From Phormidium tanganyikae FI6-MK23 (GTDB taxonomy: Bacteria; Cyanobacteriota; Cyanobacteriia; Leptolyngbyales; Leptolyngbyaceae): a DNA stretch of 64,000 nt. This document shows positions 18,288 through 29,500 of the stretch, one piece after another. How positions within the stretch are numbered: the first letter of the stretch is position 1; each line of letters starts with the position of its first letter. Location: contig JAHHHU010000007.1 in assembly GCA_019359175.1 (NCBI GenBank), positions 124,001 to 188,000 of the forward strand, read 5' to 3'. Position numbers and translations under genes: made by a program. The notes under the pieces were generated by a model. That model did no database searches, was not told where the DNA came from, and saw nothing but the letters and a program-made list of their open reading frames with translations.

Positions 18288-19796
18288 TTATTCGCCCGCA
18301 TTGCTAAATAAGGTGGAATCAAGATAGTTGATGCGGGCAAAAGGACTCAGTGCAGTTAAAACTTGGCTGCCGTAGCTGCGGTGAAGAACACGACTGTCTA
18401 GCAAGGCGACGACTCCTTGACTTTCTCGGACTGGAGAAACGGCGCGCTGAAGTTCGCTGAGGGCTGCGGGGAGCAGATAAAGTCGAAACCAGTCTTGGCG
18501 GTGTTGTTTGTAGTGAGCCACGCGACCCGCGACAAGGGGATGTTCTAACGAAGGAATCGGCAAAGTTGCGATCGCCAAAACTTGCGGAGCAGGTAAAACG
18601 CTCTGATGTTCGCGCCAAAATTCCCAGCCTGTAACTAAAATTCCGTTTTCCTCTAAACAAGTACGCTCGACTTGAACTCTAGATCCAAATTCCGCCGCAA
18701 GAATTGATCCGACTTGCGATTTTAGCGGAGTGTCACCGACGAGAATTACAGAAAAGCCCTGAGCCGAAACGTTGAGCAGCGATCGCAGTTCCCGCAGCAA
18801 TGCGGGTTGAAATTGAGGCGTATTGGGTAAAGGAATTCCTTCGGGCTGATAAAGCTGCACGAGATCTTCTTGTCGATCGAGCGCGAATTTCAGACAAGTC
18901 AAATCGTCTTCGAGTCCGATTGTCGATCGATAAATCGTGGCATCTGAATCGAGATCTAACGCTCCACCGATTAATACAGTCGGTTGCTGTGACCAGATTG
19001 GCGTGAGGGCAGAGGCAACTTCGATCGGAGCGCAATGCAAAAGAAACTGTCCAGATTGTCGCGCGATCGTCACCCAAGTTAAGCGATCGCTTTGGCTGAA
19101 TTGCTCGAAGAATTTTGCCCAGTTTGGCGGCAACGATTCAGTCAGTTCCTGATAAAGCTCGGTCAGAAGATCGCGTTCAGGTTGCTCTAGCAAATAACAT
19201 TCGTAGGGATTAGCAGGATGCTGGAAAACGGCGCGAATCAATTGAATCCGAGTATCGCGAATCACTTCTACATGAGCGGGACAGGCTAACATCAGCGCTT
19301 CCCAATCAGCGGATTCGAGGTGTAGCGTCAATTGATCCCGCGTCCAAGCTTCGAGATCGTCCACGCCATCGATTACCGTGGGAATTCCTGCTGGAAATCT
19401 GCCTTCGTGATTGAGTCGATCGCTTAACCACGCTTCGGGAGTCGTAATCAAAATTCCTTTGTAATCTGGAGAAATCCAGCGATCGCCTGTTTGAATCGGT
19501 TTGGGATAGCTGATCCACTGCCGCAAGCGGGGTATTTCAACTCTTAAGATCCGCTGCTGGATCAGTTCCGGTACGACCAAGATCACAGGTTCATGCCACA
19601 TCAAAATCGGCACAAGATAGCTTAATCGATAGCGTCCCTGGAGATCAGAGGGGGTGCCTGTTTGAATCAGGGCGCTCCGTCCAATGCGAAGTGCCCGTGC
19701 GACTAAACGCGCCATCGTTAAATGGTGCGACCAGTACAATTCGCCTTGCTCTCTGAGAAAGGCACGTAGTTGTTGATGAACTTCTACCTCGATCAC
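18288..19796 (-). CDS. DinG/XPD-like helicase-related protein lacking Walker A
   Basis: 502 residues. The C-terminal part resembles the end of DinG-type superfamily 2 helicases (LPAALSELQRAVSPVRESQG, GVVALLDSRVLHRSYGSQVL). However, the N-terminal region where GxGKT is expected reads ALIQTGTPSDLQGRYRLSYL, with no lysine-containing P-loop. The DEAH position reads VIDGVDDLE. The iron-sulfur cysteines are not evident. It is therefore probably not an ATPase, and may be a nucleic-acid-binding relic with a structural role. Cyanobacteria carry such proteins annotated as helicases. It starts just before a strong terminator on its upstream side. Confidence 0.65.
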   Translation of the reverse strand: MIEVEVHQQLRAFLREQGELYWSHHLTMARLVARALRIGRSALIQTGTPSDLQGRYRLSYLVPILMWHEPVILVVPELIQQRILRVEIPRLRQWISYPKPIQTGDRWISPDYKGILITTPEAWLSDRLNHEGRFPAGIPTVIDGVDDLEAWTRDQLTLHLESADWEALMLACPAHVEVIRDTRIQLIRAVFQHPANPYECYLLEQPERDLLTELYQELTESLPPNWAKFFEQFSQSDRLTWVTIARQSGQFLLHCAPIEVASALTPIWSQQPTVLIGGALDLDSDATIYRSTIGLEDDLTCLKFALDRQEDLVQLYQPEGIPLPNTPQFQPALLRELRSLLNVSAQGFSVILVGDTPLKSQVGSILAAEFGSRVQVERTCLEENGILVTGWEFWREHQSVLPAPQVLAIATLPIPSLEHPLVAGRVAHYKQHRQDWFRLYLLPAALSELQRAVSPVRESQGVVALLDSRVLHRSYGSQVLTALSPFARINYLDSTLFSNAGE

Positions 19797-19839
19797 ACGC
19801 TTCGCTCACTGCGGAACTAAACCATCATTTTGACATACT

Positions 19840-19885
19840 CATAAAAAACCCTGCGGCAAGTTATCTCACCCCAGGGTTTTTTATG
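19840..19885 (-). terminator. Intrinsic terminator, 14-bp stem
   Basis: CATAAAAAACCCTG pairs perfectly with CAGGGTTTTTTATG across an 18-nt loop. The A/T ends give a U-tract in both directions. It follows the stop of the minus-strand glycine/arginine-rich protein gene by 12 nt. Confidence 0.85.
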
Positions 19886-19897
19886 CTGGATTAACAA

Positions 19898-20761
19898 TTA
19901 GCGTCGTCTGCCGCTGCCAAACGAAGAACGCGATCGCGTTCCGCTGCCAAACCCGCTCGGACGACCCACTCGGCTCGGTGTAGAACGATTCGATCGACGA
20001 AGCGTACTAGTTCCAAAGCCTGATCCGCTGGGTCGATCTCTGTTGATTGCAGGACGACGAACGCGCGGATTATTGTATCCAGGCGATCCGATGCGCCCCG
20101 TAGAGCGAAACACTTGGCGATTGCGTTCAACCGCTGGCGGTGCTTGATAACGCTGTTGATAGCGGGTGACTGCCTGACCATAAGAGGAACCGTATCCACC
20201 AAATCCAGTCAGCGGCACGCCGGGTTGGTAGAACGGCGGCACATAGTACTGGGGACGGAAGAGCAAGCTACCGATCGCTTGACCTGCCACTGCACCTGCA
20301 AACGGTGCCCAGAAGTTCGGCTCTTGTCGGACGACGACCGTTTCTGCTCGTCCGGTTTGTGGATTGGTCACGTTCTCAGTAACGTTATGAACGTACTCGA
20401 TTTTGAAGTCTTCAGGAATGTGGAGCGAGGCTTGCCCGTTCTCAGATTTGAGATAGCCTTTCTGACCTGCTTTCACTTCGTCCGGGGTCAGTTGAGCCAG
20501 AGGTAAATTCTCGGTTCTAAACGACGAATTGACTCCCGCAGGCGTGTCTCTCAACAACACTGTATATTCGCCAGATCCGTCGTCGAACGTGGCTTGCTGA
20601 ACCGCGTACTGTCCATCTGGCAATTTTTGATCGGCGCGGGCGGTCGTTGCGGGACGATTCGTTTCAGTTCGAGCCGGATCACCCAGCGAAGAACTACCAC
20701 AGCCTACCGTCGTCCAGCAGAGCGCAACAGACATTGAGAGAGCAAGAAATTTTCGCATCAT
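19898..20761 (-). CDS. Exported protein with Gly/Arg/Ser-rich tail
   Basis: About 287 residues. It begins MMRKFLALSMSVALCWTTVG followed by Cys, a signal peptide with an imperfect lipobox (TVGC), so possibly a lipoprotein. The middle (DGQYAVQQATFDDGSGEYTV and following) is beta-like. A hydrophobic Gly-rich segment lies at WAPFAGAVAGQAIGSLLF. The last third is extremely rich in Arg, Ser, Gly and Pro (GSGFGTSTLRRSN, FGSGTRSRSS) and is likely disordered and strongly basic, suited to binding envelope polyanions. I do not recognise a named family. A start at 20788 is also open. Confidence 0.7.
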   Translation of the reverse strand: MMRKFLALSMSVALCWTTVGCGSSSLGDPARTETNRPATTARADQKLPDGQYAVQQATFDDGSGEYTVLLRDTPAGVNSSFRTENLPLAQLTPDEVKAGQKGYLKSENGQASLHIPEDFKIEYVHNVTENVTNPQTGRAETVVVRQEPNFWAPFAGAVAGQAIGSLLFRPQYYVPPFYQPGVPLTGFGGYGSSYGQAVTRYQQRYQAPPAVERNRQVFRSTGRIGSPGYNNPRVRRPAINRDRPSGSGFGTSTLRRSNRSTPSRVGRPSGFGSGTRSRSSFGSGRRR

Positions 20762-20864
20762 TGATCGAGCGAGTTTGATAGAGAACATTGGCGCGTTTCC
20801 TTATTCCGTTCTAGAGTCTTTTTCTACAATATCCAGCATCCTAGCGAGAGAAAAGTGGATATTT

Positions 20865-21470
20865 CTAGAGGGGGATCAATTCTGGATAAAATTCCAGCAT
20901 CTGATCGGAATTCAGTTCGTCGCCGAGCCGAGAAGGAGAAAAGTGAATTTGAATGGCTCGGAGCCGTTCTTGGTAGTGCAGGTTGATGATAGCTTTCAGC
21001 CCCGCTTGAAGCGCCTGCAGATCGGCTAGATCCGTTTCGAGTTCAGGAACTTCCCCTTCTGCTGCGATCGTAATCATTACAATCAGATTCTGGGTAACGG
21101 GTAACGTCAAAGAATCGGTTGGGCTTTCCGTACCTGAATCCAACTCCGGCGCACTCAAATAACGTTGCGCCGAATCGGTAAACAGTTCATTCACATAATC
21201 GCCCGCTTCGCCTTCGTCCCGAACGGCATCACCTTCATTCGCTGCCGATCGCCAATACGTTTGATATTGCAGCAAACTCTGACAAACTTCGACCAGTCCT
21301 TCGCCCAACGTTTGCAGATCGCCTTCGGACTCGATCGCGGTTCTCCCTGCCTGATTCAGCACACCGAGCAGCGGCGCGACCTCATCTCCTGCCAAATGAA
21401 TAAAGATTCGGCAGACTATAAACCGACTTTTGCCCGTGAATTGATTTAATCGTTCGCGCCATGAACTCAT
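20865..21470 (-). CDS. DUF1517-like protein
   Basis: 201 residues. The C-terminal half matches the DUF1517 pattern: a hydrophobic strand LPVTQNLIVMITIAAEGE, then a helical linker, then ERLRAIQIHFSPSRLGDELN and SDQMLEFYPEL, comparable to the family's EVLWTP...L...YP ending. The N-terminal half is helical without a signal peptide. DUF1517 proteins in cyanobacteria and plastids are mostly thylakoid-associated with unknown function. This one lacks an obvious anchor. Confidence 0.65.
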   Translation of the reverse strand: MSSWRERLNQFTGKSRFIVCRIFIHLAGDEVAPLLGVLNQAGRTAIESEGDLQTLGEGLVEVCQSLLQYQTYWRSAANEGDAVRDEGEAGDYVNELFTDSAQRYLSAPELDSGTESPTDSLTLPVTQNLIVMITIAAEGEVPELETDLADLQALQAGLKAIINLHYQERLRAIQIHFSPSRLGDELNSDQMLEFYPELIPL

Positions 21471-21589
21471 AAAAACGCCCTAAACTCTATTTATGATTCA
21501 GTCGCTACTGTAATAAACTTTTGGCACGGATAACGTCTGCCATAAGTGGAAACTTCCAATTCATCTTTTTCTTAGTGCAAGATCTACTG

Positions 21590-21613
21590 TAGAGATGCGA
21601 TTTCACGTCTCTA
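21590..21613. repeat. TAGAGACG-type short hairpin
   Basis: TAGAGATG and CGTCTCTA form an 8-bp stem (one G-U pair) around an 8-nt loop at the 3' end of the following minus-strand gene. It resembles the GTAGAGACG hairpin repeats scattered through cyanobacterial genomes. It may act as a weak terminator. Confidence 0.4.
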
Positions 21614-22297
21614 TCCGATCGGGACGTTGCGAAATACTTTGACATTGGGAATGTCCAGATCGATACGATCGAGATCTGCCGGAACCCGCACAATCACAGA
21701 GGCATTCATCGTCGCACCCGGACGCATACTCGCCATGTTAATGAATCGCTCTTGGGGCGTTCGCGACTCAACCGCTGTGTATTTCTCATTCGTGCGGGTA
21801 TTCAGCGCGATCGTATTCGGTAAATCGATTTCCGTGAGTCCGGTAACGGGTCGATCGAGGCGACGAATTCGCAGATCGATTCTGGCTAGATTTAATCTTC
21901 CCGATCGCTCGACTCGGTTTGCTGACAAAAGCTCGACTTCACCCGACTGATCTCGCGTCGGCTGTAAAAATTTCCCTGGTTCGACTTGTTGAAACCGAGT
22001 TTGAGCAATAAATGGCGCAACTGGACGGCTTTCAGGCTGGTTCGATGAATTCGACTGGGACGCAGGCTGCACAGGTTCGACCTGCCGCCGTACACTACTT
22101 GCCTGAATTGCGGCATAGCAACTAAGGAAGAATGCAATCACTGAGAGCAAGAGCGCTAGACCTGAAGCGATGTCTGTGATTGGTGCGCCTGTACTGTTAT
22201 TTGCTGCGGGTGGGATCGGGCGAGGATCAGGACGGCGCACAGAATCGAGATCGGGTTCTTGAGCTTTTCGGGGCGGATAATTACGTTCTTGCACCAT
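21611..22297 (-). CDS. Membrane-anchored protein of unknown function
   Basis: 228 residues from the ATG at 22297 (MVQERNYPPRKAQEPDLDSV). A proline-rich cytoplasmic N-terminus is followed by one transmembrane helix (IASGLALLLSVIAFFLSCYA), a Ser/Gln/Pro linker, and a beta-rich outer domain (SGRLNLARIDLRIRRLD, RVPADLDRIDLDIPNVKVF). It is bitopic, with the C-terminal domain outside. No family recognised. An upstream in-frame start at 22387 would add 30 residues without a feature. Confidence 0.65.
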   Translation of the reverse strand: MVQERNYPPRKAQEPDLDSVRRPDPRPIPPAANNSTGAPITDIASGLALLLSVIAFFLSCYAAIQASSVRRQVEPVQPASQSNSSNQPESRPVAPFIAQTRFQQVEPGKFLQPTRDQSGEVELLSANRVERSGRLNLARIDLRIRRLDRPVTGLTEIDLPNTIALNTRTNEKYTAVESRTPQERFINMASMRPGATMNASVIVRVPADLDRIDLDIPNVKVFRNVPIG

Positions 22298-22413
22298 AAT
22301 GCTCACTCTCGAAAGATTGTGGTTCAATTCTATTGGTGAAAGAGAATAGTCTACCTTCCCCAAAAGAGGGATCTTCGCTAATTTCAACGGTGCATTGTTT
22401 CTGAGATACCTTC

Positions 22414-23871
22414 ATGACTGCGCTATTCTCCCGCTTCGCTGCAAGTCTGTTGAGTTGTGTTTCGATTACGTTTTTTATTGCTAGCTCCCGCGCGAATCCT
22501 GCACCTTCAGTCTGTTTGCGGGATCTGGCTCCGCAAATTGAAGCGATTGTCAATCGTCCAAATTTTGTGCGATCGCGCTTTGGGGTGTTCATTCAAACGC
22601 TAGGCACTCGTCAAACGCTGTACAGCCGCGATGCAGAACAATTTTTTATTCCTGCTTCCAACGTCAAGATTTTAACTACAGCGGCAGCTTTACGGGGATT
22701 GAGTCCGACGTATCGGATTCGGACTTCGGTATATGGAACTGAAACCCCGGACGGATGGCGCGTGAGATTAGTCGGACGGGGCGATCCAAGTTTTAGCGAT
22801 CGACAATTAAAAGATTTGGTTCAGCAGTTAAAGCAGCGAGGGATTCAGCGAATTTCAGAATTGATCGTTGAGGATAGCTATTTTGGTCGGGATGCGGTGA
22901 ATTCGGACTGGGCGGTTGGCGATATTCAAGCGACTTACGCCGTTCCCGTGAGTAGTTTGATTTTGAATGAGAACGGTTTGGGTTTGAAGGTATTGCCGCA
23001 AGCGTTGGGGCAACCGCTCAAAGTGGAGTGGGATGATCCAACAGAAGCAAATCGCTGGAAAATTGACAATCGATCCCGGACTGTAGGCGCGAAAGCCGAG
23101 GAGTTTATCGAAGTCGGGCGGGATCTGAGTCAGCCGATTTTGAAAGTGACGGGTCAATTGCACGTCGGTTCTGAGCCTTCGATGAACGGCGTGGCGATTC
23201 CGAATCCGGGCGAGTATTTTTTGCGAAAGTTTGTCCGATCGCTCAATGATGCTGGCATGACGATCGCTTGATCGAGTGTGAGCGATCGGGCGATTCAATC
23301 CAATGGAATTGAAATCGCTAAAATCGACTCTCCACCGTTAAGCGAATTAGTAAAAGAGGCAAATCAAAACAGCAATAATCTTTATGCGGAGGTACTTCTG
23401 AGAACGCTAGGTGTGCAAAATCCTAATGCAGCAGGACGCACTGTGTTAGAACACGGTCTGACATCTGTAACTAGTAAATTAAATCAGTTTGGAATTAATA
23501 AAACTGAAATTGAGTTAACAGACGGGTCAGGTTTAGCGCGGCAAAATTGGAGTACGCCTGCTGCATTCGTGAAAGTACTGCAAGCAATGTCGCAAGAACT
23601 GGAAGGAAAGTACTTTCGTGAATCTTTACCAATCGCGGGCGTAAGTGGCACGCTACAAAACCGATTTCAAAATAGTCCAGCCAAAGGAATCACACGAGCA
23701 AAAACCGGAACGTTAACGGGAGTTACCGCACTTTCGGGATACATCGAACCGCCCAATTATCCCTCGATCGCATTCAGTATCATGATCAATCAATCGCCTG
23801 ATTTTGCACCTGTACAGCGAAATGCGATCGATGAAATTGTCGGATTGTTGGCGCGTTTACGATCGTGCTAA
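22414..23871 (+). pseudogene. dacB: D-Ala-D-Ala carboxypeptidase (PBP4 family), split by an in-frame stop
   Basis: One continuous frame encodes a PBP4-type peptidase (S13 family, periplasmic peptidoglycan trimming), interrupted only by TGA at 23269-23271. The 5' piece (22414-23271, 285 residues) has a signal peptide and the catalytic SxxK (IPASNVKILTTAAALRGL). The 3' piece (from GTG 23278 to 23871) has SNN (NQNSNNLYAEVLLR) and KTG (RAKTGTLTG). Since SxxK and KTG lie on opposite sides of the stop, neither piece could be an enzyme. Reading CGA in place of TGA would restore the gene in a GCTCGATCG context. It may be a recent nonsense mutation, a readthrough case or a sequencing error. Confidence 0.88.
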
Positions 23872-23880
23872 CCAAAAACA

Positions 23881-23912
23881 ATCGCGCTCTGACCCGAAAG
23901 CCAAAGCGCGAT
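23881..23912. terminator. Possible bidirectional terminator between dacB and pnp
   Basis: ATCGCGCT and AGCGCGAT form an 8-bp perfect stem with a 16-nt loop between two convergent genes. There is no long U-tract on either side, and HIP1-like sequence inflates such matches, so confidence is modest. Confidence 0.35.
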
Positions 23913-23932
23913 CGCCGTTCTTCTACTCGATG

Positions 23933-26083
23933 TTATTTCGTCGCCGCTGCTTCTCGTGCTGCGGTCGCTTCATCGGGATGAATTCCCAATCGAGTTAAAT
24001 TCACTCGACCTCGGTTATCGATTTCGCGGATTTTCACCACCACTTCATCGCCAACTGCCACTTCATCCTCAACCTTGCCGACGCGATGATCGGCTAACTG
24101 CGAAATGTGAACCATTCCTTCCTTACCGGGAAGAAACTCCACAAACGCCCCGATCGGAATAATCCGAGTCACCTTACCCGCGTAGATATCGCCTGCATTC
24201 AGCTTGCGCGTCATGCCTTGAATAATCGCTTTCGCGCGTTTCGCTTTCTCGCCTTCGATCGCGGAAATCGTCACCGTTCCATCTTCGGCAATGTCGATCT
24301 TGGCTCCGGTTTCCTCGGTGATGCCTTTGATCGTTTTACCGCCCGGCCCGATGATCAGACCGATTTGATCGGAATCGATTTTGATCGTGAGCAAGCGAGG
24401 CGCAAACGGGGATAATTCTGAGCTCGGTTTGTCGATCGTTTCGAGCATTTTGCCCAAGATGTGCAATCGAGCAGGTTTCGCTTTGTGAATTGCATTGGCA
24501 ATCACATCCATCGGCAACCCGGAAATTTTCATATCGAGTTGCAGCGCGGTGATTCCCGTGTCGGTTCCTGCCACTTTGAAATCCATATCGCCCAAGAAAT
24601 CCTCGATTCCTTGGATATCCGTGAGGATGCGGATTTCTTCGCCTTCTTTGATGAGTCCCATTGCCGCACCGCTAACGGGTTTGATAATCGGCACTCCGGC
24701 GTGCATCAGTGCCAGGGTTGACCCGGAAACAGAACCCATTGAGGTCGAGCCGTTTGAAGATAGCACTTCAGAGACGACCCGAATCACGTAAGGAAACTGC
24801 TCTTTGGGCGGAAGGACGGGAACGAGCGCGCGTTCTGCCAATGCACCATGACCGACTTCTCGACGACCGGGCGATCGCATCGGGCGCGTTTCTCCCACCG
24901 AGTAGGGCGGGAAGTTGTAGTGATGCAAGTACCGTTTTTCGGTGTCGGGATGCAAATCATCCAAGTCTTGCTCGTCGCCTGGACTGCCGAGAGTCGCGAT
25001 CGACAACACTTGTGTCAGTCCCCGATTAAATACGCCGCTGCCGTGAACCCGCTGCGGTAACACGCCAACGCGACAGGAAATTGGACGAATCTCATCAAGT
25101 TGACGACCATCGATCCGCACATTATCTTCAACGATCTGCCGACGCATCAGCTTCTTCGTGACATCTTTAAAGGTGTTGTTGAGCGCTTTGGCATCGGATG
25201 CTGCGGCAACTTTTACCGGATCTTCTTCGGGAAGTTCCGCGATCGCACTTACGATCGCTGCTTTCACTTCATCGAGTGCGGCATCGCGGATCGTTCTGTC
25301 TTTTTCTAAGCGAGCGAGAATTTCTTTGACTGGAGCCGTCGCGCGTTCGCGGATAAAGTTCTCCAGGGTTTGATCCATGACTGGAGCTTCTTCTTTGACG
25401 ATCTCGATGCCAAGTTCTTGAAGCAAATCGCGCTGTGCTTGAATTAAGTCGCGCACTGCTTCGTAACCGAAATCGATCGCTTCGATCATGTCGGCTTCGG
25501 GCAGTTGATTCGCGCCCGCTTCGACCATGATTACGCCATCGGGAGATCCCGCTACGACCAGATCCAAATCGCCAGATTCAATCTCTTTATAAGTTGGATT
25601 GATGACGAAATCATCGCCAACTAAACCCACGCGCACGGCTGCCATCGGGCCATTGAAAGGAATCTTTGCAAGAAGAACCGCGATCGATGCCCCGGTTACG
25701 GCTAAGACATCCGGCGGCACTTTTTCATCCATCGACATTGTGGTGGCAACGACTTGGATGTCATCACGCAGCCAGGAAGGGAACAGCGGGCGGAGGGGTC
25801 GATCGATTAAGCGACTGGTGAGAGTTGCCTTTTCGGGGGGGCGACCTTCGCGTTTGAGGAATCCACCGGGAATTCGTCCGGCGGCGTACAAACGCTCTTC
25901 ATAATCGACCAGTAAGGGGAGAAAGTCGATGCCTTCTCTTCCCTTCGCGCGAGTCGCAGCGACGAGAACTGCTGTGTCTCCTGACTCGATTAAGACTGAA
26001 CCTCCAGCTTGGGGTGCTAACAAGCCTACTTTGAGTCGAATATCCCTACCATCGAAGGATATTGACTTCTCGAACTCTTGCAT
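23933..26083 (-). CDS. pnp: Polyribonucleotide nucleotidyltransferase (PNPase)
   Basis: A 716-residue phosphorolytic 3'-5' exoribonuclease and polyadenylating enzyme of RNA turnover. It has two RNase PH domains joined by a helical linker, then a KH domain ([20 protein letters not shown]) and an S1 domain ([20 protein letters not shown]). The family blocks [14 protein letters not shown] and [15 protein letters not shown] are present. Length is normal. Unlike enterobacteria, rpsO is not adjacent. In cyanobacteria PNPase also makes the heteropolymeric RNA tails. Confidence 0.97.
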   Translation of the reverse strand: MQEFEKSISFDGRDIRLKVGLLAPQAGGSVLIESGDTAVLVAATRAKGREGIDFLPLLVDYEERLYAAGRIPGGFLKREGRPPEKATLTSRLIDRPLRPLFPSWLRDDIQVVATTMSMDEKVPPDVLAVTGASIAVLLAKIPFNGPMAAVRVGLVGDDFVINPTYKEIESGDLDLVVAGSPDGVIMVEAGANQLPEADMIEAIDFGYEAVRDLIQAQRDLLQELGIEIVKEEAPVMDQTLENFIRERATAPVKEILARLEKDRTIRDAALDEVKAAIVSAIAELPEEDPVKVAAASDAKALNNTFKDVTKKLMRRQIVEDNVRIDGRQLDEIRPISCRVGVLPQRVHGSGVFNRGLTQVLSIATLGSPGDEQDLDDLHPDTEKRYLHHYNFPPYSVGETRPMRSPGRREVGHGALAERALVPVLPPKEQFPYVIRVVSEVLSSNGSTSMGSVSGSTLALMHAGVPIIKPVSGAAMGLIKEGEEIRILTDIQGIEDFLGDMDFKVAGTDTGITALQLDMKISGLPMDVIANAIHKAKPARLHILGKMLETIDKPSSELSPFAPRLLTIKIDSDQIGLIIGPGGKTIKGITEETGAKIDIAEDGTVTISAIEGEKAKRAKAIIQGMTRKLNAGDIYAGKVTRIIPIGAFVEFLPGKEGMVHISQLADHRVGKVEDEVAVGDEVVVKIREIDNRGRVNLTRLGIHPDEATAAREAAATK

Positions 26084-26515
26084 GAAGTATATTTTCCTTT
26101 CTTCTTTTTTGCTACTACCGCAATCCTAGCACTGATATACTTTTGCTGCTTTTTTAATTTGTAAATACTGGAAAAGTCGCAACTGAATATGAGTGGTGAA
26201 GTCACACGATGGGGAGATGGAGAAAGGGCTACATTGTGTTTTGCAAAAGGGGGACTGCGCGATTTGGTCAGGTTTATTGGCGAAATCATCATCGAAGCGA
26301 TCGCGGTAGAATGAGTCGAGTCAATGGCATTTGAAAGGCGAGGTAACAACTTGTCAAATTGCTTAAAAAACGAAAAGAATTCTTGATTTTGCGTGATATA
26401 AATCGCGATCGTTCGGATTAACTTTCGCGGCAAATTTTCGCGCTTGACAGTGCGATTTATCAGAAGATCAGACCCAGTTCGAGCTATTTCGCTCTTCATT
26501 ATTTAATAGATTGGT
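26084..26515. other. Divergent intergenic region between pnp and the SNF2 helicase
   Basis: This must contain both divergent promoters. It is AT-rich next to pnp (TACTTTTGCTGCTTTTTTAA around 26138-26157). TATTTAATAG (about 26500-26509) may be the -10 region of the helicase gene. PNPase mRNA leaders are often autoregulated, but no strong stem was found. No gene-like frame on either strand looked real. Confidence 0.45.
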
Positions 26516-29500
26516 ATGGCAGTTTTACATGGTGGGTGGTTCTCTCAGACATCAACGCCGCGAAATGGCGGTTTATTCCTATGGGGGGAAACGTGGCGCA
26601 GATTGGAACAGATGCCAATAGACGCGGGCATTCCAGCGCATCCCTACGCGATGAACCAAGCGGAACTGCTAGCGTTTTTAGAACCGTTGGGGTTGAAGCT
26701 GCCAGGGTTGAAAATTGAAGTGCCGAAACGGGGACGCAAAAGCTCTCCAAATTTAGAGAATTGGATGACGCGAGTTTTGGCTTTACCGATCGATGGAGAA
26801 GCGCCACAACTTTCGGCAACTCCGATCGCGGAATGGGTGCTGTATCCGTGGAAAGTTGAAGGACTCTGGTTGAACCCATCTCAGGCGTTTGAATTTCTCA
26901 ATTCCTTGCCGCTGGGTGCTTTGGGAGATGATTCGTTTTTGGGCGGAGATTTGCGGTTTTGGTCGCATAGTGCGCGATGGGCGTTGGATTTGTTAGCTCG
27001 ATCGAAGTTTTTACCCGATCTGACTCACTGGGAAGCTTTGCTGGATAGTTCAACCGATCAAGCGAGATTGCGTTACTTTGTTCGCCAAATGCCCTCCGTT
27101 TGTCGGCTGTACCAGAACGGTGAAGAATTAGCGATCGATCTTCCGATTGAACCCCAAGATCTACTCCGAGATTTCTTGAATCAACTCATCGATTCACAAG
27201 TTCGCAAATCAGTGACGACACCAAGATCGACATCGATTTTACAAACCTGGATACAAGGACTCGGCACAAAAGCATCAACGCTCAGTGAAACAGACTCGAA
27301 AACGCTCTCGATCGCTTTAGCGAATTGGAAAGCGCCACTCCAAAAAGACCAAGAACAATTCCGAGCCTGTTTAAAACTGATTCCACCTGTGGAGAGCTAC
27401 CAAAGCTGGAAAATTGAATATTTGCTGCAAGCGATCGACGATCCAGAGTTCACCGTCAGCGCTCCGATTATTTGGCGCAATCCGGTTGAGCAACTGAATC
27501 ACGAGGGACGAATCATCGATCGACCTCAAGAGACTTTATTAATGGGATTGGGACTTGCATCCCGCTTGTATCCGCTAATCGAACCGAGTTTGCAAGAAGC
27601 CCGACCACAAGCCTGTTTGCTCGATCCAAAGCAAGCGTATGAGTTCATTATGAATTCAGTGTGGCGATTGCAAGATAGCGGGATTGGTGTCGTTTTGCCG
27701 CCAAGTTTGGCAAATCGTGGAGGACTTGCGAATCGATTGGGACTGAGAATCAAAGCATCAACGCCCACGAAACAAAAGAAAGGCAAGCTTGGATTACAGA
27801 GCTTGTTGAATTTTGAGTGGGAATTGTCGATCGGGGGTCAAAGTCTGAGCAAAAAGGAATTCGATCGATTAGTCGCGCAGAATTCTCCTTTAGTTGAGAT
27901 TAACGGCGAATGGGTGGAACTGCGATCGTCAGATATTCGATCGGCTCAGTCTTTCTTTGCGGCGCGAAAGGATCAGACAACGTTATCGCTGGAAGATGCG
28001 CTGCGAATTAGTACCGGAGATACTCAAACGATCGAGAAACTTCCAGTCGTCAGCTTTGAAGCATCAGGCGCATTGCAGGAGTTAGTCACAACACTAACGG
28101 GAACAGGAACGCTAGAGGAAATAGAAACACCCAAAGAATTTAAAGGCGAATTAAGACCGTATCAAGCGCGAGGAGTTGCATGGCTACAGTTCCTTGAAAA
28201 ATGGGGCTTGGGGGCTTGTCTAGCGGACGATATGGGCCTTGGGAAGACAATCCAGCTAATTGCCTTTATTCTCTTACTAAAACAGAACAAATTATTAGAG
28301 CAACCGATCCTATTGGTTTGTCCCACTTCAGTTCTTGGCAACTGGGAACGTGAGGTGAAGAAGTTTTCTCCAACCTTGAAAGCGATCGTGCATCACGGCG
28401 ATAAGCGATCTCAAAATCAAGCCTTTACCAAAGCAGTTCAATCCTGCAGCTTAGTCATCACAAGCTATGCTCTGATACAGCGCGATCTCAAAACACTCCA
28501 GCTTGTTTCATGGCAAGGCATTGTTTTAGACGAAGCTCAGAACATTAAAAACGCTGAAGCAAAACAATCTCAAGCAGTGCGAGAACTCGAAGCCGAATTC
28601 CGAATTGCACTCACAGGAACGCCTGTTGAGAACCGTTTAACTGAGCTTTGGTCAATCCTCGATTTTCTCAATCCAGGCTATTTGGGACAGCGGAACTTCT
28701 TTCAGCGACGATTTGCCATTCCGATCGAGCGTTACGGCGACACAACCTCATTGCAAACATTACGATCGCTCACTCAACCCTTCATTCTGCGACGACTGAA
28801 AACTGATCGCTCAATCATCCAAGACTTACCCGAAAAACAGGAGATGCCTGTTTACTGTGGATTGTCTGCTGAACAAGCCGCATTGTACCAAGCAACCGTT
28901 GATCGATCTCTTGCCGAAATCGAAGCCGCAGACGGCATTCAGCGCAAAGGCATCATTCTCGCACTGCTTACTAAACTGAAACAGATTTGCAATCATCCTG
29001 CATTGTTCAACAAAGAGGAAAGCCTTGCATCGGCTCGATCGGTGAAGTTACAGCGGCTCGAAGAAATGCTCGAAGAAGCCGTTTCCGAAGGCGATCGCGC
29101 TTTAATTTTCACCCAGTTTGCAGAATGGGGAAAGCTTCTTAAACCGCATCTAGAACAGCAATTAGGACGTGAAACGCTCTTTCTCTACGGCAGCACCCCG
29201 AAGAAACAGCGAGAAGAAATGATCGATCGCTTTCAAAACGATCCGCAAGCTCCGCGCATCTTCATTCTGTCGCTCAAAGCAGGCGGTGTCGGCTTGAATC
29301 TCACTCGCGCAAACCATGTATTTCACTACGATCGCTGGTGGAATCCGGCAGTTGAAAATCAAGCGACCGATCGCGTATTCCGCATCGGACAAACCCGCAA
29401 TGTTCAGGTGCATAAATTCGTTTGCACTGGAACGCTAGAAGAACGAATTCACGACATGATCGAAAGCAAAAAAGCTTTGGCAGAACAAGTTGTCGGCACA

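Noticed and set aside
26026-26499. 157-codon minus-strand frame upstream of pnp
   Set aside because: It overlaps the pnp start and reads as Lys/Ser/Ile-rich translation of AT-rich intergenic DNA, without a start signal or family resemblance.
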